Shown: positions 6,190-12,785 of the stretch, in pieces | Layout of the letters: each line of letters starts with the position of its first letter | How positions within the stretch are numbered: position 1 is the first letter of the stretch | From: an uncultured Eubacterium sp. | GTDB lineage: Bacteria; Bacillota; Clostridia; Lachnospirales; Lachnospiraceae | Assembly (NCBI GenBank): GCA_946611445.1 | Contig: CAMODP010000016.1 | Location: forward strand, 1 to 17,304 | Direction: 5' to 3' | Length of the DNA: 17,304 nucleotides | Program-made: the position numbers and the translations under genes | The notes under the pieces: model-generated | What the model saw: only the letters and a program-made list of their open reading frames with translations | Told to the model about the DNA's origin: nothing | Database searches by the model: none

Positions 6190-8748
6190 ATGACAGTACA
6201 GGAAAGAAACGAAATAGCCGCCCTTGCGGCAGATGCCGGAAACGGCAGTCCGGAGGCCTGCGCGGCCCTTTACAAAAGGACCGTGTCATTTCTCCGGGGC
6301 GTCTGTGCGCGCTATTTTCATAATGCCTATGATATCGATGACGCCCTGCAGGATACCTATGTGCGGATCTTTCGAAATCTTTCCACCCTGGAATCCCCCG
6401 ATGCCTTCCTTTCCTGGAGCCGGACAGTCGCGCAGAATACCTGTCTGAACATCCTCCGCAGCCGCAATCTGCTGCAGGCCCGTGAAATCCTGACAGGAGG
6501 GGGGACTGATGACCGGGATGCGGATCAGGAGGATGTCTCCGCTGCAGAATACCGGAAAGAATGGAATCCCGAGGCAGCTGCAGAAAATCAGATGACGGCC
6601 GGCATTCTTCTGGATATTCTGGATTCCCTTACCGACGGACAGCGCAGCTGCATTCTCCTGTGGGCTGAGGGGTACACCTATAAGGCCATTGCCCAGAAAG
6701 CCGGCCTGCCTCTGGGCACTGTCAGAAGCACCATCCATTACACGAGAAAAAAGGTATCCGACGTCATCCTCAAAATGGAAAAAGAGCAGGGTATCCGGCT
6801 GCACGGCATGGCCCCCATTCCTTATTTTCTCTGGCTGCTGGAGCAGCAGGATGCCGGCAAAACCGGAGATTCGGCTGCTCCTCCGGCGGATTCCTCCCCC
6901 TTCGGCGAACAGATGGATTCTGCCTTTTTCTCCTCTGTCATGAAGCGTCTGGCGGAATCTGCCCCCACTGAGCCGGCGGGCATTGGAGGCGCATTTCCGG
7001 GCGCAGGCCGTAACGGAAATTCTTCACTGGGAGCTGTGCTTGCTGCAGGCATCCTGCTGACAGCCCTGCTGTTTCCGGCAGGCAGAGTCATCCTCCCGGA
7101 TCTTGCCGGCCGCTATACGCCCTATGATACCGCCGTGACAGAAGCCCCTGTCCGTTCCTTCCTTATATCCGGCAGGGCTGCCGGCAGCAGAAGCAGTCTC
7201 TCCGGCCCGGACAACGGCATCAGTGTAGGCGTCAGTCAGATCGGCCGGGGCCAGCCTGAAAGCGCCGATGCCGATGCCTCCGCGGCAGCATACACCGGCG
7301 GAACCGCTTCCGGAGACCGTTCCCCGGGCATTGCTGATTTCCATTTTGAGAGGCATACAGACACCGGCATCCATCCGGAAAAAGAATCGGGAGTCATTCC
7401 GCACACGGAAGCCCCGGAAGCAGCCGGATCCGCGAATGAAACCGATGAAGCGGCCGGGGAAAGAAAAGACCTTCCTCTGCTGGCGCGCCCTGTTCCCTAT
7501 CCCTTCCCGCGCTCCGATGAAGCACCGGCGGAACCTGCTCCGGATGCATCTGCCGATCCGGCGCGGCAGTACGAAGGAGAGGAAACGCAGCTTATCCAGA
7601 CAGATATCACGCAAATATCCGGAACAGCGCCGGAAGCAGAAACGCAGCCGGACGGCTCTGCGCTTCCCGGCGCACCGGAGTCCGGGAACACACAGAATTT
7701 CCATGAGGTTTCTGCCGAAGGACCTGCCGCGGGTGACCCGGAGCCGGCTGATCAGACGACAGCCATCCGCCAGGCTCCTGCGTCCGGTCAGGATACGGAC
7801 GCAGCGCTTTCACCTGTTGAAGACAGCGGTTCCGGTACAGAGGCACCGGAAGAGTCTGTACCGCAGCCTGTGGAAGAGCCCGGCCCGACAGAAGAGACAG
7901 AGCCGGCGGCAGATCCGGTGCCGGCAGAAGAGCCGACAGACCCGGAACCGCAGGAGGACCCCTTGCCTTCAGAAGCGCCGGAACCGGAAAACATACCCAT
8001 ACAATGGTTTCAGTTTCTGAACACGCCCTACGAAATAACACCGCTGGAAGCGTATGAGCCGCGGCAGCTCCTCTATGAGATATATCCGCCGGATGCCACG
8101 GAACAGATCCAGTGGAATACGACCCGGGCAGATATAACTGTCGATGAAAACGGTGTGATCACCTTTCAGCCGGAATACCTTGAAGAAGGGGGATTCGGCA
8201 TGGCAGGCGTTTCTGCCACGACCTCCTCCGGCACATACGGGGGAGGCCCATGGTTTAAGCTGACCTGGAACAGCACCACAGATACTTCCGGCGTATGCGG
8301 GGACAACGTCTTCTGGTATCTGGACGGCTCTACTCTGGTCATCTACGGCTCCGGTCCCATGTACAATTATTCCACTTCCGGTCCGGAATGGGGCGTGCCC
8401 ACACAGCAGCCGCCATGGGTCCGCTATATCGACCAGATCACAGCCGTCGACATACAGGAAGGCGTCACTGTCATCGGCGCCGACGCTTTTTCATTCTTTG
8501 AAAAAATATCCGGGGCGATGATTATTCCGGAAGGAGTCGTACGTATGGAGGGCTGGGCGTTTCAAATGACAAACGTCACGACCTTCTATCTGCCCAAAAG
8601 CCTGCAGGTTCTGGAACTCGGCGCGCTGGCCGCAAATGCTCCGCCGGATGTTGTCTACGCGGGAACGGAGGAAGAATGGAATATGATCAGCATAGAAGAT
8701 CCGGACAGTTTTTATTCCATAATCAATTCTCTGACATACAGCGGCTGA
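6190..8748 (+). CDS. ECF-type sigma factor fused to transmembrane helix and extracellular Ig-like/BspA-like LRR region
   Basis: A single uninterrupted 852-codon frame. Residues 20-93 form sigma region 2 (YDIDDALQDTYVRIF, then WSRTVAQNTCLNILRSR). Residues 140-195 form region 4 with the helix-turn-helix GYTYKAIAQKAGLPLGTVRS. A linker with PIPYFLWLLEQQ leads to one hydrophobic helix (about 279-297), then some 300 residues rich in Pro, Glu, Ala, Asp and Ser without Cys. Residues 602-693 look Ig-like (VDENGVITF). Residues 698-852 resemble BspA-type LRR_5 proteins (VCGDNVFWYLDGSTLVIYGS, IQEGVTVIGADAF, AGTEEEWNMISI). Topology predicts the sigma part inside and LRR outside. No separate anti-sigma gene lies nearby, so the fused segment may control sigma in cis. 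Start follows AGAAGGAAAA. The domain calls are confident; the signalling role is inferred. Confidence 0.88.
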   Translation: MTVQERNEIAALAADAGNGSPEACAALYKRTVSFLRGVCARYFHNAYDIDDALQDTYVRIFRNLSTLESPDAFLSWSRTVAQNTCLNILRSRNLLQAREILTGGGTDDRDADQEDVSAAEYRKEWNPEAAAENQMTAGILLDILDSLTDGQRSCILLWAEGYTYKAIAQKAGLPLGTVRSTIHYTRKKVSDVILKMEKEQGIRLHGMAPIPYFLWLLEQQDAGKTGDSAAPPADSSPFGEQMDSAFFSSVMKRLAESAPTEPAGIGGAFPGAGRNGNSSLGAVLAAGILLTALLFPAGRVILPDLAGRYTPYDTAVTEAPVRSFLISGRAAGSRSSLSGPDNGISVGVSQIGRGQPESADADASAAAYTGGTASGDRSPGIADFHFERHTDTGIHPEKESGVIPHTEAPEAAGSANETDEAAGERKDLPLLARPVPYPFPRSDEAPAEPAPDASADPARQYEGEETQLIQTDITQISGTAPEAETQPDGSALPGAPESGNTQNFHEVSAEGPAAGDPEPADQTTAIRQAPASGQDTDAALSPVEDSGSGTEAPEESVPQPVEEPGPTEETEPAADPVPAEEPTDPEPQEDPLPSEAPEPENIPIQWFQFLNTPYEITPLEAYEPRQLLYEIYPPDATEQIQWNTTRADITVDENGVITFQPEYLEEGGFGMAGVSATTSSGTYGGGPWFKLTWNSTTDTSGVCGDNVFWYLDGSTLVIYGSGPMYNYSTSGPEWGVPTQQPPWVRYIDQITAVDIQEGVTVIGADAFSFFEKISGAMIIPEGVVRMEGWAFQMTNVTTFYLPKSLQVLELGALAANAPPDVVYAGTEEEWNMISIEDPDSFYSIINSLTYSG

Positions 8749-8756
8749 CAGCCGCT
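8740..8756 (+). terminator. Short hairpin at the end of the sigma-fusion gene
   Basis: AGCGGCT-GAC-AGCCGCT spans the stop codon (TGA at 8746-8748). The 7-bp stem has only a 3-base loop and no T-run after it, so it is a weak terminator at best; it may instead be a 3'-end stabilising hairpin. Confidence 0.3.
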
Positions 8757-8770
8757 TCCGGACCCGGAGA

Positions 8771-8799
8771 TTGACACGGCCCCCGCAGTCTTTTATAAT
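8771..8799 (+). promoter_or_regulatory. Perfect consensus sigma-A promoter for rubredoxin
   Basis: TTGACA (8771-8776) and TATAAT (8794-8799) match consensus at all twelve positions with the optimal 17-base spacer. Transcription should start near 8806, about 28 bases before the rubredoxin ATG. This predicts strong constitutive expression independent of the upstream operon. Confidence 0.9.
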
Positions 8800-8833
8800 A
8801 ACGGCATAAAAAACAGGAAAGGACGTACAGACT

Positions 8834-8992
8834 ATGGCAAAATATGAATGTGATCCCTGCGGATATATCTACGATCCGGCTGCCGGCGATCCGGACAACG
8901 GCATCGCCCCCGGCACAGCCTTTGAAGATCTTCCGGACGACTGGGTATGCCCGATCTGCGGCGCCGAGAAGAGCGAGTTCAAGCCGGCCTGA
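8834..8992 (+). CDS. Rubredoxin
   Basis: A 52-residue electron carrier. The N-terminal knuckle [12 protein letters not shown] and the C-terminal knuckle [14 protein letters not shown] each supply a CxxCG pair, four cysteines in all, which ligate one iron. [20 protein letters not shown] between them is the classic rubredoxin loop with conserved aromatic and Gly/Pro positions. Length is typical (about 52-54). AGGAAAGGA lies about ten bases upstream of the ATG. It is monocistronic, between a perfect promoter and a bidirectional terminator. In anaerobes rubredoxins pass electrons to oxygen- and peroxide-detoxifying enzymes or other oxidoreductases; no partner gene is adjacent, so the pathway here is unknown. 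Confidence 0.97.
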   Translation: MAKYECDPCGYIYDPAAGDPDNGIAPGTAFEDLPDDWVCPICGAEKSEFKPA

Positions 8993-9030
8993 GGTTTTCT
9001 CCGGCTCCTTGCTTCAGTCTCCAGGGCTAA

Positions 9031-9115
9031 GATCTGCGAAAAAAAGAAACAGAAAACTGCACGGAACACGTTGTTGTTCCTGTGCATGTTTCCTGTTTCT
9101 TTTTTTCTGCAGATC
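9031..9115. terminator. Long symmetric bidirectional terminator between rubredoxin and dnaJ-like gene
   Basis: The two arms pair over about 38 bp (GATCTGC, GAAAAAAAGAAACAG, AAAC, TGCAC, GGAACA) with three single-base bulges and one mismatch around a 6-base loop (9069-9074). Each arm carries a 7-base A or T run placed so that the inner hairpin is followed by U7 on either strand. It should stop the rubredoxin transcript (plus) and the hsp20-dnaJ transcript (minus) in converging orientation. Confidence 0.85.
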
Positions 9116-9147
9116 CCCGGCCCAGGGGAATGGATATCCGCGTGCGC

Positions 9148-10329
9148 TTACGCGGTGCGCGCGGCCTGCCCCTGCACCGTTTCCCTGCCGCCTGCCCGTT
9201 CAAATGCCCGCAGGGCTTTCACTTCCTCGGGGCTCAGATGCTTCGGCACCTGAATCCGTATTGTCACATATTCATGTCCCGCTGCCGCTCCGTTTTTGCC
9301 GGCCGGCACGCCTTTTCCCTTCAGACGGATCCTGCTGCCGGACTGGGTGCCGGCGGGAATCCGGCAGAGAACCTGGCCCCGCAGGGTCGGCAGCTTCGTC
9401 TCGCCGCCCAGAGCTGCCGTGACAAAGGGAATCTCTGCCTCTGTGTATATATCCCTGCCCTTTCGGGTAAACCCTGGCTTCTCCTGCACTTCCACGCGCA
9501 GGAAGAGATCTCCGCAGCTTCCGTCCGGCCGCCTGGCTCCCCTGCCGCGCAGACGGAGTTTTTTTCCGTTCTCGATTCCGGCGGGAATATCCACCTGCAG
9601 TGTACTGGAGCTGCTCCCGGCTCCGCTGCCCGGCGCGTTCCCGCCTGTGTCCTGACCGCTCAGTCGGATTGTCTTTGTACAGCCGTATACAGCCTCTTCA
9701 AAGGAGATGCGAATGTCTGCTTCTCTGTCATATGCTTCCGGCATCTCTCCGAAGCCGCTGCCGCGGAAGGCACCGGAGTCACGGGAAAATCCTTTTCCGC
9801 CCCGGAAACCGCTGTCATAGGCATTCCCGGCGCCGCCTTTTCCGAACAGATCTCCGAATATATCTTCAAACCCGCCGGCTGAGCCCGGATCACCGCTGAA
9901 ATGCCAGGTATGATACGTCGTCCCGTCGCCGTCCCTGGTAGAGGTGCTTCCCGAAAAATGGCGGAAGAATTCCGTCGGATCGCCGCCGAAGCCCCGGGAA
10001 TCCCAGGTCTGTCCTCCCGCGAAATTCTGCGGACCCCAGGCCTGTCCGCCGCCCCGGGCCTCCCACTCCCGCCTGGCATCCCGGTAGGCCTTCGGATCCA
10101 TGCCGTTCTCAAAAGCCTCCCAGCCGTACTGGTCATATATTTCCTTTTTCTCCGGATCACTCAGGATGCCGTATGCTTCTCCGACTTCCTGAAACCGTTT
10201 TGCCGCGTCTGCGTTTCCGGCGTTCGTGTCCGGATGATACTGTTTGGCGAGCTTCCGGTAAGCGCGCTTGATCGCCTTTTCGTCGGCATGTCTCGGCACT
10301 CCCAGAACCTCGTAGCAATCGCGCTTCAT
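9148..10329 (-). CDS. DnaJ-like co-chaperone (type II, no zinc finger)
   Basis: A 393-residue Hsp40 that would stimulate DnaK ATPase and deliver substrates. The J domain occupies 1-69 with HPD at 32-34. A long Gly/Phe-rich region follows (about 90-200), then the two substrate-binding beta-domains from about 203 (IRISFEEAVYG, LQVDIPAGIENGKKLRLRG, ALGGETKLPTLRG, RIPAGTQSGSRIRLKGKGVP). The four CxxCxGxG zinc-finger repeats of true DnaJ are absent, which places it with CbpA/DnaJ2-type proteins. Start at 10329 follows AAGGTGAG. It lies 123 bases after hsp20 on the same strand and is probably cotranscribed from the CIRCE-controlled promoter, with competing hairpins in the gap that may set its level relative to hsp20. 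Confidence 0.93.
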   Translation of the reverse strand: MKRDCYEVLGVPRHADEKAIKRAYRKLAKQYHPDTNAGNADAAKRFQEVGEAYGILSDPEKKEIYDQYGWEAFENGMDPKAYRDARREWEARGGGQAWGPQNFAGGQTWDSRGFGGDPTEFFRHFSGSTSTRDGDGTTYHTWHFSGDPGSAGGFEDIFGDLFGKGGAGNAYDSGFRGGKGFSRDSGAFRGSGFGEMPEAYDREADIRISFEEAVYGCTKTIRLSGQDTGGNAPGSGAGSSSSTLQVDIPAGIENGKKLRLRGRGARRPDGSCGDLFLRVEVQEKPGFTRKGRDIYTEAEIPFVTAALGGETKLPTLRGQVLCRIPAGTQSGSRIRLKGKGVPAGKNGAAAGHEYVTIRIQVPKHLSPEEVKALRAFERAGGRETVQGQAARTA

Positions 10330-10367
10330 GGTCTCACCTTCTTTCTCTCAGAATGAGGGCCGCAAAA

Positions 10368-10426
10368 GGACAGATCCCCCGGCCCGTTTTTATCTCTGTA
10401 ATGAAACGGGGCCGCGGAATCTGTCC
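10368..10426 (-). terminator. Intergenic hairpin B (terminator-like) between hsp20 and dnaJ-like gene
   Basis: Positions 10404-10426 pair with 10368-10389 in about 20 bp. On the minus strand the stem is followed immediately by TTTT (10367-10364), as in an intrinsic terminator or attenuator. Its first arm overlaps both arms of hairpin A, so the two cannot form together. Confidence 0.55.
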
Positions 10427-10437
10427 CCGCGGCCCCG
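10407..10437 (-). terminator. Intergenic hairpin A, 11-bp GC-rich stem
   Basis: CGGGGCCGCGG (10407-10417) pairs perfectly with 10427-10437 around a 9-base loop. In the minus-strand transcript it forms first after the hsp20 stop, and is followed by GTTT-like sequence too short for a strong terminator. It could protect the hsp20 3' end from exonucleases or act as an anti-terminator against hairpin B. Confidence 0.55.
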
Positions 10438-10452
10438 AAATCAACGGCTTCA

Positions 10453-10887
10453 TCATCCTTCAATTGCAATGCTCTTCTTCTCTTCGACTTTCTTCACTTC
10501 CTTCTTCGGCACATCCAGCTTCAGGATGCCGTCCTCGAACTTCGCGTGGATGTCTTCCGGCTCGATGGTCTTGCCTACATAGAAGCTTCTGCTGCAGGAG
10601 CCGCTGTAACGCTCTCTGCGGATGTAGCTGCCCTCGGTATCCTTCTCATCCTTGTTCTCGCTGTGGGAAGCGGAAATGGTCAGATAGCCGTCCTTCAGGT
10701 CGGCGTTGACATCCTCTTTCTTGTATCCGGGCAGCTCGATCTGGAGCTCATATCCTGTCTCGGTCTCCTTGACATCAGTCCTCATCTGCTGCGTCTGTAC
10801 AGCCGGAGCGCTGAAGAATCTCTTGCTCCACGGATCATCCAGAAAATCACTGAAAAACTTATCTCCAAAAACATCAGGCAGTAACAT
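10453..10887 (-). CDS. Hsp20/alpha-crystallin small heat-shock protein
   Basis: A 144-residue ATP-independent holdase that binds unfolding proteins in the cytoplasm. The alpha-crystallin domain covers about 35-130: MRTDVKETETGYELQIELPG, DVNADLKDGYLTISA, SYIRRERYSGSCSRSFYV and the GILKLDVPK motif (120-128). The N-terminus LLPDVFGDKFFSDFLDD is typical of clostridial Hsp18/Hsp20. The tail has SIAIEG, which matches the C-terminal IxI/V anchor. A strong GAAGGAGG ribosome binding site precedes the ATG. The gene is first in an apparent hsp20-dnaJ unit under HrcA/CIRCE control, with a predicted 5' leader of about 90 bases. Confidence 0.96.
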   Translation of the reverse strand: MLLPDVFGDKFFSDFLDDPWSKRFFSAPAVQTQQMRTDVKETETGYELQIELPGYKKEDVNADLKDGYLTISASHSENKDEKDTEGSYIRRERYSGSCSRSFYVGKTIEPEDIHAKFEDGILKLDVPKKEVKKVEEKKSIAIEG

Positions 10888-10984
10888 AACTCATTCCTCC
10901 TTCTATAATAAAGTGTTGTTGACATATGAAGAATTTGAACCCCGGATCTGAAAATATTCTGTTCATTTCCTTCGTTCTGAGTAT

Positions 10985-11013
10985 GTTATATCACAACTGT
11001 TAGCACTCGTCAA
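10985..11013 (-). promoter_or_regulatory. Sigma-A promoter of the hsp20-dnaJ unit
   Basis: On the minus strand, TTGACG (complement of 11008-11013) and TATAAC (complement of 10985-10990) are separated by exactly 17 bases, each one mismatch from consensus. The -35 hexamer sits within the CIRCE operator, so HrcA binding would block RNA polymerase directly. Confidence 0.8.
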
Positions 11014-11026
11014 TAGTGAGTGCTAA
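11000..11026. promoter_or_regulatory. CIRCE operator (HrcA binding site)
   Basis: TTAGCACTC (11000-11008), nine bases, GAGTGCTAA (11018-11026): a perfect match to the CIRCE consensus in both half-sites. It overlaps the -35 of the hsp20 promoter about 113 bases before the ATG. Established knowledge: HrcA bound to CIRCE represses class I heat-shock genes until GroEL becomes titrated by unfolded protein. Confidence 0.97.
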
Positions 11027-11311
11027 TAAAAATTGTGAACATTTTGTGTCCTGCTATTCTTCTGCACAATGTCTGACTATAGGAAATTTTGAAATGCTTA
11101 TGATCACATTGACTTTCAGTCTCTTGATCTGAGCAGTTCTCGGCCTGACCCATAAAAAATAGCCGTCCTGGCTGTGGCAAGCGGACGACTATTTTAGTAT
11201 AACGCACACCGGTCAGGTGGGATACGTCCACCTTTACGGCTACCTTGTAACAATACTATTTCATATTATTATGCATTTACAATTCTGAATTGGAAAAACC
11301 AGCATCATTTC
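11027..11311. other. AT-rich non-coding gap between CIRCE and asnS
   Basis: About 285 bases with no convincing gene. By eye they are much richer in A and T than their neighbours. They hold the terminator at 11154-11192 and an outer GGTCAGG/CCTGACC inverted pair flanking it. On the minus strand they also hold a 14-base match to the conserved 3' end of 16S rRNA (ACAAGGTAGCCGTA, complement of 11234-11247), followed by an AAGGTGG segment. A 73-codon minus-strand frame crosses the region but runs through the terminator and CIRCE, so I do not call it. Confidence 0.5.
11154..11192. terminator. Intrinsic terminator downstream of asnS
   Basis: A 10-bp stem (11159-11168 with 11183-11192, one G-T pair) with a 14-base loop. 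On the minus strand it is followed by T5 (complement of 11154-11158), and on the plus strand by TTT. It is the first good terminator after asnS, 120 bases past the stop. Confidence 0.75.
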
Positions 11312-12706
11312 TCACAGCTCACAGTGACCCACTGTCCGCGGGAAGGGCAGGACGTCGCGGATGTTGCTCATGCCGGTCAGGTACATGACGCACCGCTCAA
11401 AGCCCAGGCCGAAGCCGGAATGGCGGGTCGTGCCGTAGCGGCGGAGGTCCAGATAGAACTGGTAATCCTCTTTGTTCATTCCCAGCTCATCCATGCGGGT
11501 CTCCAGCTTCTGCAGGTCTTCTTCCCTCTGACTGCCGCCGATGATCTCGCCGATGCCGGGCACCAGGCAGTCCGCGGCGGCGACGGTTTTGCCGTCGGGA
11601 TTCTGCTTCATATAAAAGGCCTTGATCTCCTTCGGATAGTCGGTCACGAACACGGGTCTCTTGAAGACCTTCTCTGTCAGATACCGCTCATGTTCCGTCT
11701 GCAGGTCGCAGCCCCAGGAGACTTTGTACTGGAATTCATCGTTGTGCTCCTCCAGCAGCTTCACGGCCTCTGTATAGGTGACCCTTCCGAATTCCGAGCC
11801 GGCCACATGCTCCAGCCGCTCTATCAGCCCCTTGTCTACGAAGCGGTTGAAGAAATCCATTTCCGCAGGAGCGTTTTCCATCACATAGCGGATGATATAC
11901 TTCAGCATATCTTCTGCCACGTCCATATCGTCGTCCAGATCCATGAAGGCCATTTCCGGCTCGATCATCCAGAACTCGGCTGCGTGCCGGGTCGTGTTGG
12001 AATTCTCCGCGCGGAAGGTGGGCCCGAAGGTATAGATATTCCGGAAGGCCTGGGCAAAGGTCTCGCCGTTGAGCTGGCCGCTCACGGTCAGGCTGGTCAT
12101 CTTCTTAAAAAAGTCCTGGCTGTAATCGATCTCGCCGCTCTCTGTGCGGGGCAGGTTCTCAGGATCCATGGTGGTCACCCGGAACATCTCGCCGGCGCCC
12201 TCCGCGTCACTGCCGGTGATCAGCGGCGTGTGGACATAGACATAGCCTCTCTCCTGGAAAAAGCGGTGTATGGCATAGGCTGCCAGCGAGCGCACGCGGA
12301 AAACAGCCTGGAAGGTGTTTGTGCGCGGACGCAGATGCGTCATGGTGCGCAGGTATTCGAGCGTATGTCTCTTTTTCTGCAGGGGATAGTCCGGCGCCGA
12401 CTCGCCCTCCACGGCGATGCTGTCTGCCTGGATCTCAAAAGGCTGCTTAGCCTGCGGCGTAGGAGTAAGAACGCCTTCGACGATGACGGCAGATCCGGCG
12501 TTCAGGGAGGAAATCTTCGCGAAGTTCTCCAGCCTGTCCCCGTATACGACCTGCAGCGTGTCGAAATAAGTGCCGTCGTGCAGGACCAGGAACCCGAAGG
12601 TTTTGGAATCCCGGATGCTGCGGACCCATCCGCCTACGCGGACGGACCGGCCCAGGTATTTTTCAGGATCTTTAAAGATCTCACGGACAGTTGTCATTTT
12701 TTCCAT
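11312..12706 (-). CDS. asnS: Asparaginyl-tRNA synthetase
   Basis: A class IIb aminoacyl-tRNA synthetase of 464 residues that charges tRNA-Asn with asparagine in the cytoplasm. An N-terminal OB-fold anticodon-binding domain (about 17-105, [20 protein letters not shown]) precedes the catalytic domain. Motif 2 begins [20 protein letters not shown] (231-250), [14 protein letters not shown] falls at 385-398, and motif 3 contains GFGLGFER (431-438). The ending [14 protein letters not shown] is a near-perfect family terminus with the usual PFPR. Start at 12706 follows GAGGGAAG. The 79 bases before it hold no T-box element (no GGTGGNACCGCG-like block), so tRNA-sensing control is not visible. It follows the exported-protein gene on the same strand and may be read through from it. 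Confidence 0.97.
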   Translation of the reverse strand: MEKMTTVREIFKDPEKYLGRSVRVGGWVRSIRDSKTFGFLVLHDGTYFDTLQVVYGDRLENFAKISSLNAGSAVIVEGVLTPTPQAKQPFEIQADSIAVEGESAPDYPLQKKRHTLEYLRTMTHLRPRTNTFQAVFRVRSLAAYAIHRFFQERGYVYVHTPLITGSDAEGAGEMFRVTTMDPENLPRTESGEIDYSQDFFKKMTSLTVSGQLNGETFAQAFRNIYTFGPTFRAENSNTTRHAAEFWMIEPEMAFMDLDDDMDVAEDMLKYIIRYVMENAPAEMDFFNRFVDKGLIERLEHVAGSEFGRVTYTEAVKLLEEHNDEFQYKVSWGCDLQTEHERYLTEKVFKRPVFVTDYPKEIKAFYMKQNPDGKTVAAADCLVPGIGEIIGGSQREEDLQKLETRMDELGMNKEDYQFYLDLRRYGTTRHSGFGLGFERCVMYLTGMSNIRDVLPFPRTVGHCEL

Positions 12707-12785
12707 TTTTTATCTTCCCTCTCTTTGTTTATGATCTGGCAAAAGCAGTCTGCGTGGGTTCAGTGCCTTTGGCGCTGCAGTCATT

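Noticed and set aside
7268..8020. 250-codon plus-strand alternative frame inside the sigma-fusion stalk
   Set aside because: It is extremely Arg/Pro-rich, as expected of an out-of-frame reading of Pro/Glu/Ala codons, with no ribosome binding site.
11010..11231. 73-codon minus-strand open frame downstream of asnS
   Set aside because: It runs through an intrinsic terminator and into the CIRCE/promoter region, and lacks a convincing ribosome binding site.
12707..12785. T-box leader for asnS
   Set aside because: The gap is only 79 bases and contains no specifier stem or conserved T-box bulge sequence.
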